Assembly (NCBI RefSeq): GCF_003217255.1
Contig: NZ_QJTE01000008.1
Span: forward strand, 1-62,306
Origin: Pseudoroseicyclus aestuarii
GTDB taxonomy: Bacteria; Pseudomonadota; Alphaproteobacteria; Rhodobacterales; Rhodobacteraceae
DNA length: 62,306 bases
Direction: 5' to 3'
Shown: positions 37,189 to 48,711 of the stretch, in pieces
Layout of the letters: every line of letters starts with the position of its first letter
Numbering within the stretch: position 1 is the stretch's first letter
Translations under genes and position numbers: made by a program
Notes under the pieces: model-generated
The model's input: only the letters and a program-made list of their open reading frames with translations
The model's database searches: none
Told to the model about the DNA's origin: nothing

Positions 37189-37260
37189 CCTTCATGTTTC
37201 GAAAAATACTCTCGGGGGGACTCCGCGCCGCGCGCGGAGGGGGGGCAGACAGCCCCCCTG
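37189..37260 (-). repeat. Intergenic repeat, copy B (minus orientation)
   Basis: Read on the minus strand it gives GGGGGGCTGTCTGCCCCCCC, a GC stem, TCCCCCCGAGAGTATTTTTC and an A/G-rich end. It matches copy A in order and motif, inverted. The two A/G tails face each other between imuB and dnaE2. Confidence 0.6.
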
Positions 37261-37280
37261 CCCGGCCCGCGGCCAGTGCC

Positions 37281-40613
<3,333 letters not shown>

Positions 40614-40708
40614 CAGCGCCCGCCCCGGCTGTTGTCCCTGCGCCGCCGGTCGCCTAAGCCTCGGGCAACTGGCCGCGGGGCCATGCGCATGATCAAGGAG
40701 ACCGGCTG

Positions 40709-41626
40709 ATGGAGTTCCTCGCCGTTGGAGAGCCGCTCGTCGAATTCGCGGCCGTGCCGGGCGCGGCCGAGCACTTCCACCGCCGGCTCGGCGGCGACAC
40801 CCTGAACGCCGCGATCTACTACGCCCGGCTGCGCCCTGAGGCGCGCACCGCGCTTCTGACCCGGCTGGGCGACGACGCGATGAGCGGCTGGATGCTCGAC
40901 GCCATCGCGGCCGAGGGGATCGACACCGGACCCGTCACGCGCGTCGCGGGCGGGCGCCCCGGCCTTTACACCGTGACGGTGGACGGGAGCGGCGAGCGCA
41001 GCTTTGCCTACTGGCGCGATCAGGCGCCGGCGCGGGGCATGTTCGACCGGGACCCCTGCCCCGAAACCGCCCCGCTGGCCCAGGCGCAGACCATCCTCTT
41101 CTCCGGCATCACCCTTGCCATCCTGCCGCCCGAGGGCCGCGCGCGGCTTCTTTCCGCGCTGAAAGCGGCCACGGAGCGCGGCGCGGCGGTGGTCTTCGAC
41201 ACGAACTACCGCCCCGTGCTCTGGCAGGACGCGAGCGAGGCGCGCGACTGGACCGCGCGCGCCCTTGGCGTCGCGACGCTGGCGATGCCTTCCCTAGATG
41301 ATGTCGAGGCGCTCTGGCAGGGGCACGGCCCGGAGAACGCCCATGCCGCGCTGCTGGAAATCACGCCGGGCGAGATCGTGATGACCGCCGGCGCGGGCGC
41401 CGTGCTGCACCGCGCGCCGGGAGAGGGCTTCCGCAGCATCCCGCTGCCGCCGCCCGTCGCTGCCGTCGATACCACCGCCGCGGGCGACAGCTTCAACGCG
41501 GGCTTCCTTGCCGCGCGGGCCGGCGGCGCGGATGTCGAGGGCTGCGTGGCGGCCGGCGGCCGGCTTGCCGCCTGCGTGGTGGGCCATCCCGGCGCGATCA
41601 TCCCACGCGAGGCCATGCCGGGCTAA
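40709..41626 (+). CDS. PfkB-family kinase, 2-keto-3-deoxygluconate kinase-like
   Basis: A 305-residue ribokinase-fold enzyme with MEFLAVGEPLVEFA at the start, the substrate loop RRLGGDTLNAAIYYARL, and the catalytic AVDTTAAGDSFNAGF near the end. Closest in feel to KDG kinase, which makes 2-keto-3-deoxy-6-phosphogluconate. Convergent to a SelA-fold lyase gene across a shared terminator; both could serve sugar-acid or amino-sugar-acid breakdown. Confidence 0.82.
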   Translation: MEFLAVGEPLVEFAAVPGAAEHFHRRLGGDTLNAAIYYARLRPEARTALLTRLGDDAMSGWMLDAIAAEGIDTGPVTRVAGGRPGLYTVTVDGSGERSFAYWRDQAPARGMFDRDPCPETAPLAQAQTILFSGITLAILPPEGRARLLSALKAATERGAAVVFDTNYRPVLWQDASEARDWTARALGVATLAMPSLDDVEALWQGHGPENAHAALLEITPGEIVMTAGAGAVLHRAPGEGFRSIPLPPPVAAVDTTAAGDSFNAGFLAARAGGADVEGCVAAGGRLAACVVGHPGAIIPREAMPG

Positions 41627-41633
41627 AGCCCGA

Positions 41634-41657
41634 TGCCCCGCCGCCTCAGGCGGGGCA
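41634..41657. terminator. Bidirectional terminator hairpin between convergent genes
   Basis: A perfect 9-bp stem TGCCCCGCC / GGCGGGGCA with a 6-base loop lies between the kinase stop and the stop of the convergent PLP enzyme gene. It can serve both strands. Confidence 0.7.
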
Positions 41658-41674
41658 CCGACCCCCCCGATGGA

Positions 41675-42886
41675 TCAGGCGTTCCAGGCGAGGTAGCCCT
41701 CGATCCCACCCTGCCGGGCCGAGGCCAGATCCTCGGGCGAGGTCTCTATGGCGGCGCCCTCCGAAAGCACCTCGACCAGCGCATCGCGCACCAGCGCCGC
41801 CTGACCGGGCCGCAGGTTGCAGGGATCGAGCTGGAAGTACCCAAGCTCGACCTCATGCGCCCGCACCACGATCGAAGGATCGCGCCGCCCGAGGGCGGCG
41901 GCGAAGCCGGCGGCGGTACAGCCCGCCAAGCCCGCATCGACATTCACCTGCAGCCGGCTCAGCGGATTGCCCGTGGGGTCCGGAATGCGGTGCGGCGTGA
42001 TCCCGGCAAGCGGCTCAAGCGCCGTCTGCCACATCTCGAGCGCGGCCTCTTCCTCGGCGCGGACGGCGGCATGGTCGCGCGTCATCCAAAGCTCCATCGC
42101 GGCCATGGCGCCGGCGATGCTTTCCTTGCCGATCTTCATGCCCCGCCCGATCCCGGCGTTCTGCATGTAACCCGCGCGCACGAGGTCCTTGCGCCCCGCC
42201 ACGATGCCGCTGGTCGGCCCGCCGAGGAACTTGTGCCCCGAGTAGATGGCAATATCCGCGCCCCGCGCGATGAAGCTTGTCAGGTCGTATTCCGAGGCCG
42301 CGTCGACGATCACCGGCACGCCCCGCTCGTGGGCAATCGCCACGAAGCGCTCGAAGGGGATCTGCCCGTAGTGCACGACGTGGTGCGACACGACATAGAG
42401 GGCGGCGGCGCAGCCCTCGTCGCAGGCCGCCTCGAGCTGGTAATCGGTCGCCTGCGTCGACTGGCCGAGGGGCCGGACGCGCGCGCCCGCAAGCTCGATC
42501 GACTGGCTGAGGGGCGCGCCGTAGTCGCACAGGTGCCCCAGCTGCACGGCGACGGCATTGCGCAGGCCGGGATCGCGCGGCAGCGCCTCGACCCGGGCGG
42601 GCGAGAGGCCGGTCATGCAGCCCGCGATGGCCAGCGTGATGCCGGCGCTGGCGCTGGCGGTCAGGAACCCGGCCTCGGCCCCGGTCAGCCGGGCGATGGT
42701 CCCGCTGGCCGCCAGCTGCATCTCGTGGATGCGGGCAAAGCGCGCCATCGCGGCAGCCGTCGCCTCGGCCACCTCGGGCCGGGTGACGGAGGCGCCGAGG
42801 CCGGTCATCGTGCCCGAGACATTGACGATGCGGGACAGGCCCTGCGCCTCGTGCCAGGTCCAGTCGGGGGCGGTATCGGCACTCAT
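41675..42886 (-). CDS. SelA/DgaE-type PLP-dependent lyase
   Basis: A 403-residue PLP enzyme of the SelA-like fold-type I group that includes D-glucosaminate-6-phosphate ammonia-lyase (DgaE). The cofactor lysine is in YSGHKFLGGPTSG, preceded by VIVDAASEYDL holding the ring-binding Asp. An N-terminal INVSGT-like RIVNVSGTMTGLG and LTASASAGITLAIAGC are also typical. It is not a selenocysteine synthase by context. Next to a KDG-kinase-like gene and an IclR regulator, deamination of an amino-sugar acid or D-amino acid is likely; the substrate is not proven. Confidence 0.8.
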   Translation of the reverse strand: MSADTAPDWTWHEAQGLSRIVNVSGTMTGLGASVTRPEVAEATAAAMARFARIHEMQLAASGTIARLTGAEAGFLTASASAGITLAIAGCMTGLSPARVEALPRDPGLRNAVAVQLGHLCDYGAPLSQSIELAGARVRPLGQSTQATDYQLEAACDEGCAAALYVVSHHVVHYGQIPFERFVAIAHERGVPVIVDAASEYDLTSFIARGADIAIYSGHKFLGGPTSGIVAGRKDLVRAGYMQNAGIGRGMKIGKESIAGAMAAMELWMTRDHAAVRAEEEAALEMWQTALEPLAGITPHRIPDPTGNPLSRLQVNVDAGLAGCTAAGFAAALGRRDPSIVVRAHEVELGYFQLDPCNLRPGQAALVRDALVEVLSEGAAIETSPEDLASARQGGIEGYLAWNA

Positions 42887-42954
42887 GGCCTCTCCTTTCT
42901 AGGTTGTGGCGCGGTCGCCGGGCAGGCAGAACGGCAGCCTGAGGAGTATGCCGC

Positions 42955-43734
42955 GTGACCGACCAGAACCCCATCCGTCAGCGCACCAGCGGGATCGACC
43001 GCGCGCTCCAGATCATGGACATCCTGGCCGAGCGGCTGGTGCCGGTGACGGCCTACGAGCTGTCGAAGGCCGCGGGCGCGCCGCCCTCGACCTTCTACCG
43101 GCTGATCGACGAGCTGGTCGAGCGCGGGATGCTGACGCGCACGGCAGAGGGGCGCGTCTGGCTGGGGCCGCGCCTGATGCGTTACGGCCTCGCCTATCGC
43201 TCGCGGATGAGCGCCTTTGCCGAGGCCGAGCGCGAGATGCAGGCGTTGAGCCAGCGCACCGGCGAGATGGTGCAGATCTGTGCCCGAGACGAGGGGCGCA
43301 TGGCCGTCATCGCCATGGCCGAGGGCGGCGGGCATTTCCGCGTCACCTCGGATGTCGGCACGCGGGTGCCGCTGAACTGGACCGCCTCGGGGCGGCTGCT
43401 GCTGGGCCACCTGCCCGAGGCCGAGCGCATCGCGGCCTTCGCCGCCTGCGCCGAGCCCTCGCGCACCGGCCTTGCGCCGACCGATCCCGCGCTTCTGGCC
43501 GCCGAGAGCCGCCGCGACTACGAGGCCGGGCTTTCCGTGCAGATCGACACCTCCGAAGAGGCCGTCGCCTGCATCGCCGCCCCGATCCGCGACGAGGCCG
43601 GCGCCTGCGTGCTGACGATGTCCGTCGTCATGCCGCGCCACCGGGTCGAGGGCACGCTGGAAGCCATCGCCGCCGAGGTCCGCGCCGCGGCCGCCACCGT
43701 CGAGCGGGCGATGGGGCTGCACCGCGCCTTCTGA
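42955..43734 (+). CDS. IclR-family transcriptional regulator
   Basis: A 259-residue regulator. The N-terminal winged helix (SGIDRALQIMDILAERLVPVT to RLIDELVERGMLTR) is followed by a C-terminal effector domain with LNWTASGRLLLGHL and CIAAPIRDEAG, diagnostic for IclR. The GTG start at 42955 follows GAGGAG. Divergent from the SelA-type lyase gene with about 70 bases between, so it probably controls that gene and perhaps itself. Confidence 0.9.
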   Translation: MTDQNPIRQRTSGIDRALQIMDILAERLVPVTAYELSKAAGAPPSTFYRLIDELVERGMLTRTAEGRVWLGPRLMRYGLAYRSRMSAFAEAEREMQALSQRTGEMVQICARDEGRMAVIAMAEGGGHFRVTSDVGTRVPLNWTASGRLLLGHLPEAERIAAFAACAEPSRTGLAPTDPALLAAESRRDYEAGLSVQIDTSEEAVACIAAPIRDEAGACVLTMSVVMPRHRVEGTLEAIAAEVRAAAATVERAMGLHRAF

Positions 43735-43736
43735 CA

Positions 43737-44219
43737 TCACTCCGCGATCTCGACGATCGCCTCGATCTCGACCGTGATCCGGTTCGGCAGAGAGCCGACC
43801 CCGAAGGAGGACCGCGCATGCACGCCGGCCTCGCCGAAGACCTCGTGCAGCAGGGTCGAGGCGCCGTCGATGACGAAGGGATGGTGCTGGAACTCGGGAT
43901 GCGCGTTCACCAGGCCCAGCAGCTTTATCACGCCCGTCACGCGCGACAGGTCGGACAGATGCGTCTTCAGCGCGGCGATGATGTTCAGCGCCACGAGGCG
44001 CGCGTCCTCCTGCGCCTCTTCGGCGGTGACATCCACGCCGACCTTGCCGCGCCGCAGGCTGCCATCGGCCTCGACCGGCCCCTGCCCCGAGACGTAGAGC
44101 AGGTTGCCGCAGCGACGGACATTGGCGAAGGCGCCGATCGGCGCAGGGGCCGTTTGCGGCAGCGTCAGGCCGAGGGCCTGCAGGCGGGCTTCAGGCGTGG
44201 GCGTGGTCTTGTCGGTCAT
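43737..44219 (-). CDS. RidA-family (YjgF/UK114) protein
   Basis: A 160-residue member of the RidA superfamily, trimeric enzymes that hydrolyse reactive enamine/imine intermediates from PLP enzymes. Seen are NLLYVSGQGPVEADG, DARLVALNIIAALK and ARSSFGVGSLPNRITVEIEAIVEI. The Arg of the hallmark site is replaced or shifted relative to canonical RidA (PNRI rather than an R-x-x-V core), so it belongs to a divergent subgroup. It is convergent to the IclR gene and lies next to PLP enzyme and pyrimidine genes, either of which may supply its imine. Confidence 0.85.
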   Translation of the reverse strand: MTDKTTPTPEARLQALGLTLPQTAPAPIGAFANVRRCGNLLYVSGQGPVEADGSLRRGKVGVDVTAEEAQEDARLVALNIIAALKTHLSDLSRVTGVIKLLGLVNAHPEFQHHPFVIDGASTLLHEVFGEAGVHARSSFGVGSLPNRITVEIEAIVEIAE

Positions 44220-44307
44220 CCTATCTCCGATCCCCCGGGTCCCCGTGCTGGTCCGGGCGAGAGCCCGCCCGACCCTTGCAGCGAAAGCGATCCAGGGCTT
44301 TAGTACC

Positions 44308-44336
44308 TTGTAATGGGCTATATCGTCTTATTGTAT
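44308..44336 (+). promoter_or_regulatory. Candidate promoter of the pyrimidine operon
   Basis: In the AT-richest part of the divergent ridA/preT gap, TTGTAA (44308) and TTGTAT (44331) are spaced 17 bases. The string TTATTGTATAA contains a short dyad (TTAT/ATAA) that could bind a repressor. Transcription would start about 125 bases before preT. Confidence 0.35.
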
Positions 44337-44468
44337 AAATCAGCATCATTCGCCCCGGCTGTAAAGGGACGCGCCCTCCCGCCCGCGTTCACAAACCGCC
44401 TATTCTTTGCCGTTTGAGAAAAATCGGAACCGTGACACGCTGCAGTTGACTGAAGCGGGAGACGGGAT

Positions 44469-45896
44469 ATGGCCGATCGGGCAAGGGGTGGCATAGCGGC
44501 AGCGAGGCTCTCGCCGCAGGAGGCGGAGGCGGGTTTTGCCGACCTCCACCCGCCGCTGGACCGGCGCGCGGCGGCGGTGGCCGCCGACCGCTGCTACTTC
44601 TGCTACGACGCGCCCTGCATCGCGGCCTGCCCCACCGGCATCGACATCCCGCTTTTCATCCGCCAGATCGCCGGCGGCCGCCCCGAGGAGGCGGCGAAGA
44701 CGATCTTCGACCAGAACATCCTTGGCGGCATCTGCGCCCGCGTCTGCCCGACGGAGGATCTTTGCGAAGGCGCCTGCGTGCGCGAGGAGGCCGAGGGCAA
44801 GCCGGTCGAGATCGGGCTGCTGCAGCGCCATGCCACCGACAGCCTGATGGCCGCGCCGCAGCATCCCTACCGGCGCGCGCCGGACAGCGGCAAGCGCATC
44901 GCCGTCGTCGGCGCCGGTCCGGCGGGGCTGGCCTGCGCCCACCGCCTCGCGCTGCACGGCCATGCCATCACCCTTTACGAGACGCGCCACAAGCCGGGCG
45001 GGCTGAACGAATTCGGCATCGCCGCCTACAAGGCGACCGGCGGCTTCGCCCAGGCCGAGGTCGACTGGATCACCGCCATCGGCGGCATCACCCTCGAGAC
45101 CGGGCGCCGGCTCGGCGCGGATCTGACGCTTGAGGCGCTGCGCGACAGCTTCGACGCGGTCTTCCTCGGCCTCGGGCTGGAGGGCGTGAATGCCCTGACC
45201 GCCGAGGGGGCCGAGTTGGAGGGCGTAGCGGATGCGGTGGGCTTCATCGCCGAGCTGCGGCAGGCCGAGGACCTGACGGCGCTGCCCGTGGGCCGCGACG
45301 TGGTGGTGATCGGCGGCGGGATGACGGCGATCGACGCGGCGGTTCAAGCGCGGCTGCTGGGCGCGCGCTCGGTGACCATCGCCTATCGGCGCGGGCGGGC
45401 GCGCATGGGGGCCTCGCGCTACGAGCAGGATCTGGCGACCTCGCGCGGGGTGCGCATTCTCTGCAACCTGCGCCCCGTCGCGGTGCATGGCACCGACGCG
45501 GCAACGGAGATCGAGCTGGCCCGCACGGTCGAGACCGGCGCCGGCCTTGTCGACACCGGCGAGCATCTGCGCCTGCCTGCCGACCAGGTCTTCAAGGCCA
45601 TCGGCCAGAGGCTGGTGCTGGAGGGCGGCCCCGCCCAGCGCGGCGGCAGGATCGCGGCGGATGCGCATGGGCGCACATCCATCGAGGGTGTCTGGGCGGG
45701 CGGCGATTGCGTCTCGGCGGGCGACGACCTGACCGTCTGGGCCGCGGCGCAGGGCCGCGACGCCGCAGAGGACATCCACGCCAGCCTGATGCGAGCCGAG
45801 GCGCAGCCCACCGGCGCAAGAATTGCCGAAGCCGCCCGCGGCATCGCGGCCGCCCCGCGCGGCGCCATGACCGCGCTCGACCGGAGACAGACCTGA
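44469..45896 (+). CDS. preT: Dihydropyrimidine dehydrogenase, NAD-binding subunit PreT
   Basis: A 475-residue flavoprotein with N-terminal iron-sulfur cysteines (CYFCYDAPCIAACPTGID and ICARVCPTEDLCEGAC), an FAD site GKRIAVVGAGPAGLACAH (about 140), an NAD(P) site DVVVIGGGMTAIDAA (about 280) and a final GVWAGGDCVSAGDD. With PreA it reduces uracil and thymine to 5,6-dihydropyrimidines, passing electrons from NAD(P)H. First gene of the catabolic operon; its stop overlaps the preA start (TGATG). Confidence 0.92.
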   Translation: MADRARGGIAAARLSPQEAEAGFADLHPPLDRRAAAVAADRCYFCYDAPCIAACPTGIDIPLFIRQIAGGRPEEAAKTIFDQNILGGICARVCPTEDLCEGACVREEAEGKPVEIGLLQRHATDSLMAAPQHPYRRAPDSGKRIAVVGAGPAGLACAHRLALHGHAITLYETRHKPGGLNEFGIAAYKATGGFAQAEVDWITAIGGITLETGRRLGADLTLEALRDSFDAVFLGLGLEGVNALTAEGAELEGVADAVGFIAELRQAEDLTALPVGRDVVVIGGGMTAIDAAVQARLLGARSVTIAYRRGRARMGASRYEQDLATSRGVRILCNLRPVAVHGTDAATEIELARTVETGAGLVDTGEHLRLPADQVFKAIGQRLVLEGGPAQRGGRIAADAHGRTSIEGVWAGGDCVSAGDDLTVWAAAQGRDAAEDIHASLMRAEAQPTGARIAEAARGIAAAPRGAMTALDRRQT

Positions 45897-47206
45897 TGGC
45901 CGACCTGACGACGACTTTCGCCGGCATCCGCAGCCCGAACCCCTTCTGGCTCGCCTCTGCGCCGCCGACGGACAAGGAATACAACGTGCGCCGCGCCTTC
46001 GAGGCGGGCTGGGGCGGCGTGGTGTGGAAGACGCTGGGCGCCGAGGGGCCGCCGGTCGTCAACGTGAACGGCCCACGCTACGGCGCGATCTACGGCCCCG
46101 ACCGGCGCCTGATGGGCCTCAACAACATCGAGCTGATCACCGACCGCCCGCTCGAGGTGAACCTCGAGGAAATGACGCGCGTGAAGGCGGACTACCCGGA
46201 CCGCGCGCTGATCGCCAGCATCATGGTCCCCTGCGAGGAAGACGCCTGGCGCGCCATCCTGCCCCGCGTGGCCGAGACCGGCGCCGACGGGATCGAGCTG
46301 AACTTCGGCTGCCCGCACGGCATGAGTGAGCGCGGCATGGGCAGCGCCGTCGGTCAGGTGCCCGAGTACATCGAGATGGTGACCCGCTGGTGCAAGCGGT
46401 ACTACGACCGCCCCGTCATCGTGAAGCTGACGCCCAATATCACCGATATCCGGGGGCCGGCGCAGGCCGCGCGCAACGGCGGCGCCGATGCCGTGAGCCT
46501 GATCAACACGATCAACTCGATCACCTCGGTCGACCTCGACAGCCTCAGCCCCGAGCCTTCGATCGACGGCAAGGGCAGCCACGGCGGCTATTGCGGCCCG
46601 GCGGTGAAACCGATCGCGCTGTCGATGGTCTCGGACATCGCGCGGGCCGAGGGCACGCGGGGGATGCCGATCTCGGGCATCGGCGGCATCACCACATGGC
46701 GCGACGCGGCGGAGTTCCTGGTGCTGGGCTGCGGCTCGGTTCAGGTCTGCACCGCGGCGATGACCTACGGCTTTCGCGTGGTCGAGGAGATGAAGGCCGG
46801 CCTCTCGGCCTGGATGGACGAGAAGGGCTATGCCTCGGTCGCCGAGGTGACGGGCCGGGCGGTGCCGAACGTCACCGACTGGCAGTACCTGAACCTCAAT
46901 TACGTCACCAAGGCGCGGATCGACGAGGATCTCTGCATCAAGTGCGGGCGCTGCTATGCCGCCTGCGAGGATACCTCGCACCAGGCCATCGCGATGAGCG
47001 CGGACCGCCGCTTCGAGGTGATCGACGCCGAATGCGTCGCCTGCAACCTTTGCGTCGACGTCTGCCCGGTCGAGGATTGCATCACGATGACACGGCTGGC
47101 CCCGGGCGAGGTCGATGCCCGCACCGGCAAGGTCGTGACGGCGGACTACGCGAACTGGACGAGCCACCCGAACAACCCGGCGGTGACGGCGACGGCTGCC
47201 GAGTAG
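45896..47206 (+). CDS. preA: Dihydropyrimidine dehydrogenase, catalytic subunit PreA
   Basis: A 436-residue FMN TIM-barrel enzyme with two C-terminal [4Fe-4S] motifs (CIKCGRCYAACEDTS and CVACNLCVDVCPVEDC). The N-terminal region starts FAGIRSPNPFWLASAPPTD. The barrel shows ELNFGCPHGMSERGMG and the FMN-phosphate SGIGGITTW. It binds uracil or thymine and reduces it with electrons from PreT. The ATG at 45896 was chosen; the upstream frame is preT antisense-like text. Confidence 0.93.
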   Translation: MADLTTTFAGIRSPNPFWLASAPPTDKEYNVRRAFEAGWGGVVWKTLGAEGPPVVNVNGPRYGAIYGPDRRLMGLNNIELITDRPLEVNLEEMTRVKADYPDRALIASIMVPCEEDAWRAILPRVAETGADGIELNFGCPHGMSERGMGSAVGQVPEYIEMVTRWCKRYYDRPVIVKLTPNITDIRGPAQAARNGGADAVSLINTINSITSVDLDSLSPEPSIDGKGSHGGYCGPAVKPIALSMVSDIARAEGTRGMPISGIGGITTWRDAAEFLVLGCGSVQVCTAAMTYGFRVVEEMKAGLSAWMDEKGYASVAEVTGRAVPNVTDWQYLNLNYVTKARIDEDLCIKCGRCYAACEDTSHQAIAMSADRRFEVIDAECVACNLCVDVCPVEDCITMTRLAPGEVDARTGKVVTADYANWTSHPNNPAVTATAAE

Positions 47207-47279
47207 GCCCCGATTCCTCGCCCCTCGCTTCTCTGCGCCCGGCCCCGGTTCTCGCCCTGCCCGCGAATTGCACAACCAC

Positions 47280-47311
47280 CGGGTGCCGGGCGCCCATTGT
47301 CCCGGCACCCG
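47280..47311 (+). other. Strong intercistronic hairpin between preA and the ureidopropionase gene
   Basis: A perfect 11-bp stem CGGGTGCCGGG / CCCGGCACCCG with a 10-base loop lies 74 bases after the preA stop. There is no T tract. It could be a partial terminator or an mRNA stabilising end that sets different levels of the two operon halves. Confidence 0.6.
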
Positions 47312-47405
47312 CCGCAGCCCCTCGCCAACGGACCGCCACGCCTGCCCGCGCCGGTACCTGTGGCCCGCGCCCTGGGGGCAGGATGAGGGGACAGGAGGGC
47401 CAGGC

Positions 47406-48662
47406 ATGACGGCAGGCGCCAGGGGCGAGAACGTGACCGTGAACGGCGAGAGGCTGTGGCAGTCGCTGATGGAGATGGCGAAGATCGGACCCGGCGTCGC
47501 GGGCGGCAACAACCGTCAGACCCTGACGCAGGCCGATGCCGAGGGGCGCGCCCTCTTCCGCCAATGGTGCGAGGAGGCGGGTTGCACCATGGGCCTCGAT
47601 TCCCTCGGCACGATGTTCGCCCAGCGCCCGGGCCTTGATCCCGACGCGCTGCCGGTCTGCATCGGCAGCCATCTCGACACCCAGCCCACGGGCGGCAAGT
47701 ACGACGGCGTTCTGGGCGTGCTCGGCGGGCTCGAGGTGATCCGCACGCTGAACGAGCTGGACCTGCGCACCAAGCATCCGATCACCGTGGTGAACTGGAC
47801 CAACGAGGAAGGCACCCGCTTCGCTCCCGCGATGCTGGCCTCGGGCGTCTTCGCCGGCATGCACGAGCAGGCTTGGGCCGAGGACCGGGTGGACGCCGGT
47901 GGCACCCGCTTTGGCGATGCGCTGGACGCCATCGGCTGGCGCGGCGAGGAGCCCGTCGGCGCCCGCAAGATGCACGCCATGTTCGAGCTGCATATCGAGC
48001 AGGGCCCGATCCTCGAGGCCGAGGGCAAGGAGATCGGCGTCGTCACCCATGGGCAGGGGCTGTGGTGGCTGCAATGCACCGTGACCGGCAAGGACGCGCA
48101 TACCGGCTCTACCCCCATGGCGATGCGGGTCGATGCCGGGCTCGGCATGGCGCGGATGACCGAGGCGGCGCATCGCATCGCGATGGCGCATCAACCCCAT
48201 GCCGTCGGCGCCGTCGGCCATGCAGAGGTCTTCCCGAACTCGCGCAACGTGATCCCCGGACGCGCCGTCTTCACCGTCGATTTCCGCACCCCCGATCTTG
48301 AGAAGCTGACATCCATGCGCACCGCCTTCGAGGCGGAGGCGCAGCGGATCGCCGAAGAGGCCGGGCTCGGTCTCGAGATCGAAGAGGTCGGCCATTTCGA
48401 TCCCGTCACCTTCGACCCCGGCTGCGTTGCCGCCGTGCGCCGCGCGGCCGAGCGGCTGGGTCATGCGCATATGGATATCGTCTCGGGCGCCGGCCACGAC
48501 GCCTGCTGGATCAACCGCGTGGCGCCCACGGCCATGGTCATGTGCCCCTGCGTCGATGGCCTTAGTCACAACGAGGCCGAGGAGATTACCCCCGGCTGGG
48601 CCAAGGCCGGCACCGACGTGCTGCTGCACGCGGTGCTCGAGACGGCAGAGGTGGTGGCATGA
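47406..48662 (+). CDS. Beta-ureidopropionase / N-carbamoyl-amino-acid hydrolase (M20 family)
   Basis: A 418-residue metal-dependent amidohydrolase of the Zn peptidase M20 / HyuC group. Metal ligands are in CIGSHLDTQPTGGKYDGVLG (about residue 85) and NWTNEEGTRFAPAM, with the dimer-domain GQGLWWLQCTVTGKDAHTGS and the distal VSGAGHDACWI. It splits N-carbamoyl-beta-alanine to beta-alanine, CO2 and ammonia, the third step of pyrimidine breakdown. The ATG at 47406 follows GGAGGGCC. Confidence 0.9.
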   Translation: MTAGARGENVTVNGERLWQSLMEMAKIGPGVAGGNNRQTLTQADAEGRALFRQWCEEAGCTMGLDSLGTMFAQRPGLDPDALPVCIGSHLDTQPTGGKYDGVLGVLGGLEVIRTLNELDLRTKHPITVVNWTNEEGTRFAPAMLASGVFAGMHEQAWAEDRVDAGGTRFGDALDAIGWRGEEPVGARKMHAMFELHIEQGPILEAEGKEIGVVTHGQGLWWLQCTVTGKDAHTGSTPMAMRVDAGLGMARMTEAAHRIAMAHQPHAVGAVGHAEVFPNSRNVIPGRAVFTVDFRTPDLEKLTSMRTAFEAEAQRIAEEAGLGLEIEEVGHFDPVTFDPGCVAAVRRAAERLGHAHMDIVSGAGHDACWINRVAPTAMVMCPCVDGLSHNEAEEITPGWAKAGTDVLLHAVLETAEVVA

Positions 48663-48711
48663 CCGCCCTGCCCCCGCAGCGCCCTGACCTCCGCACCAGA
48701 AAGGCCCGGAC

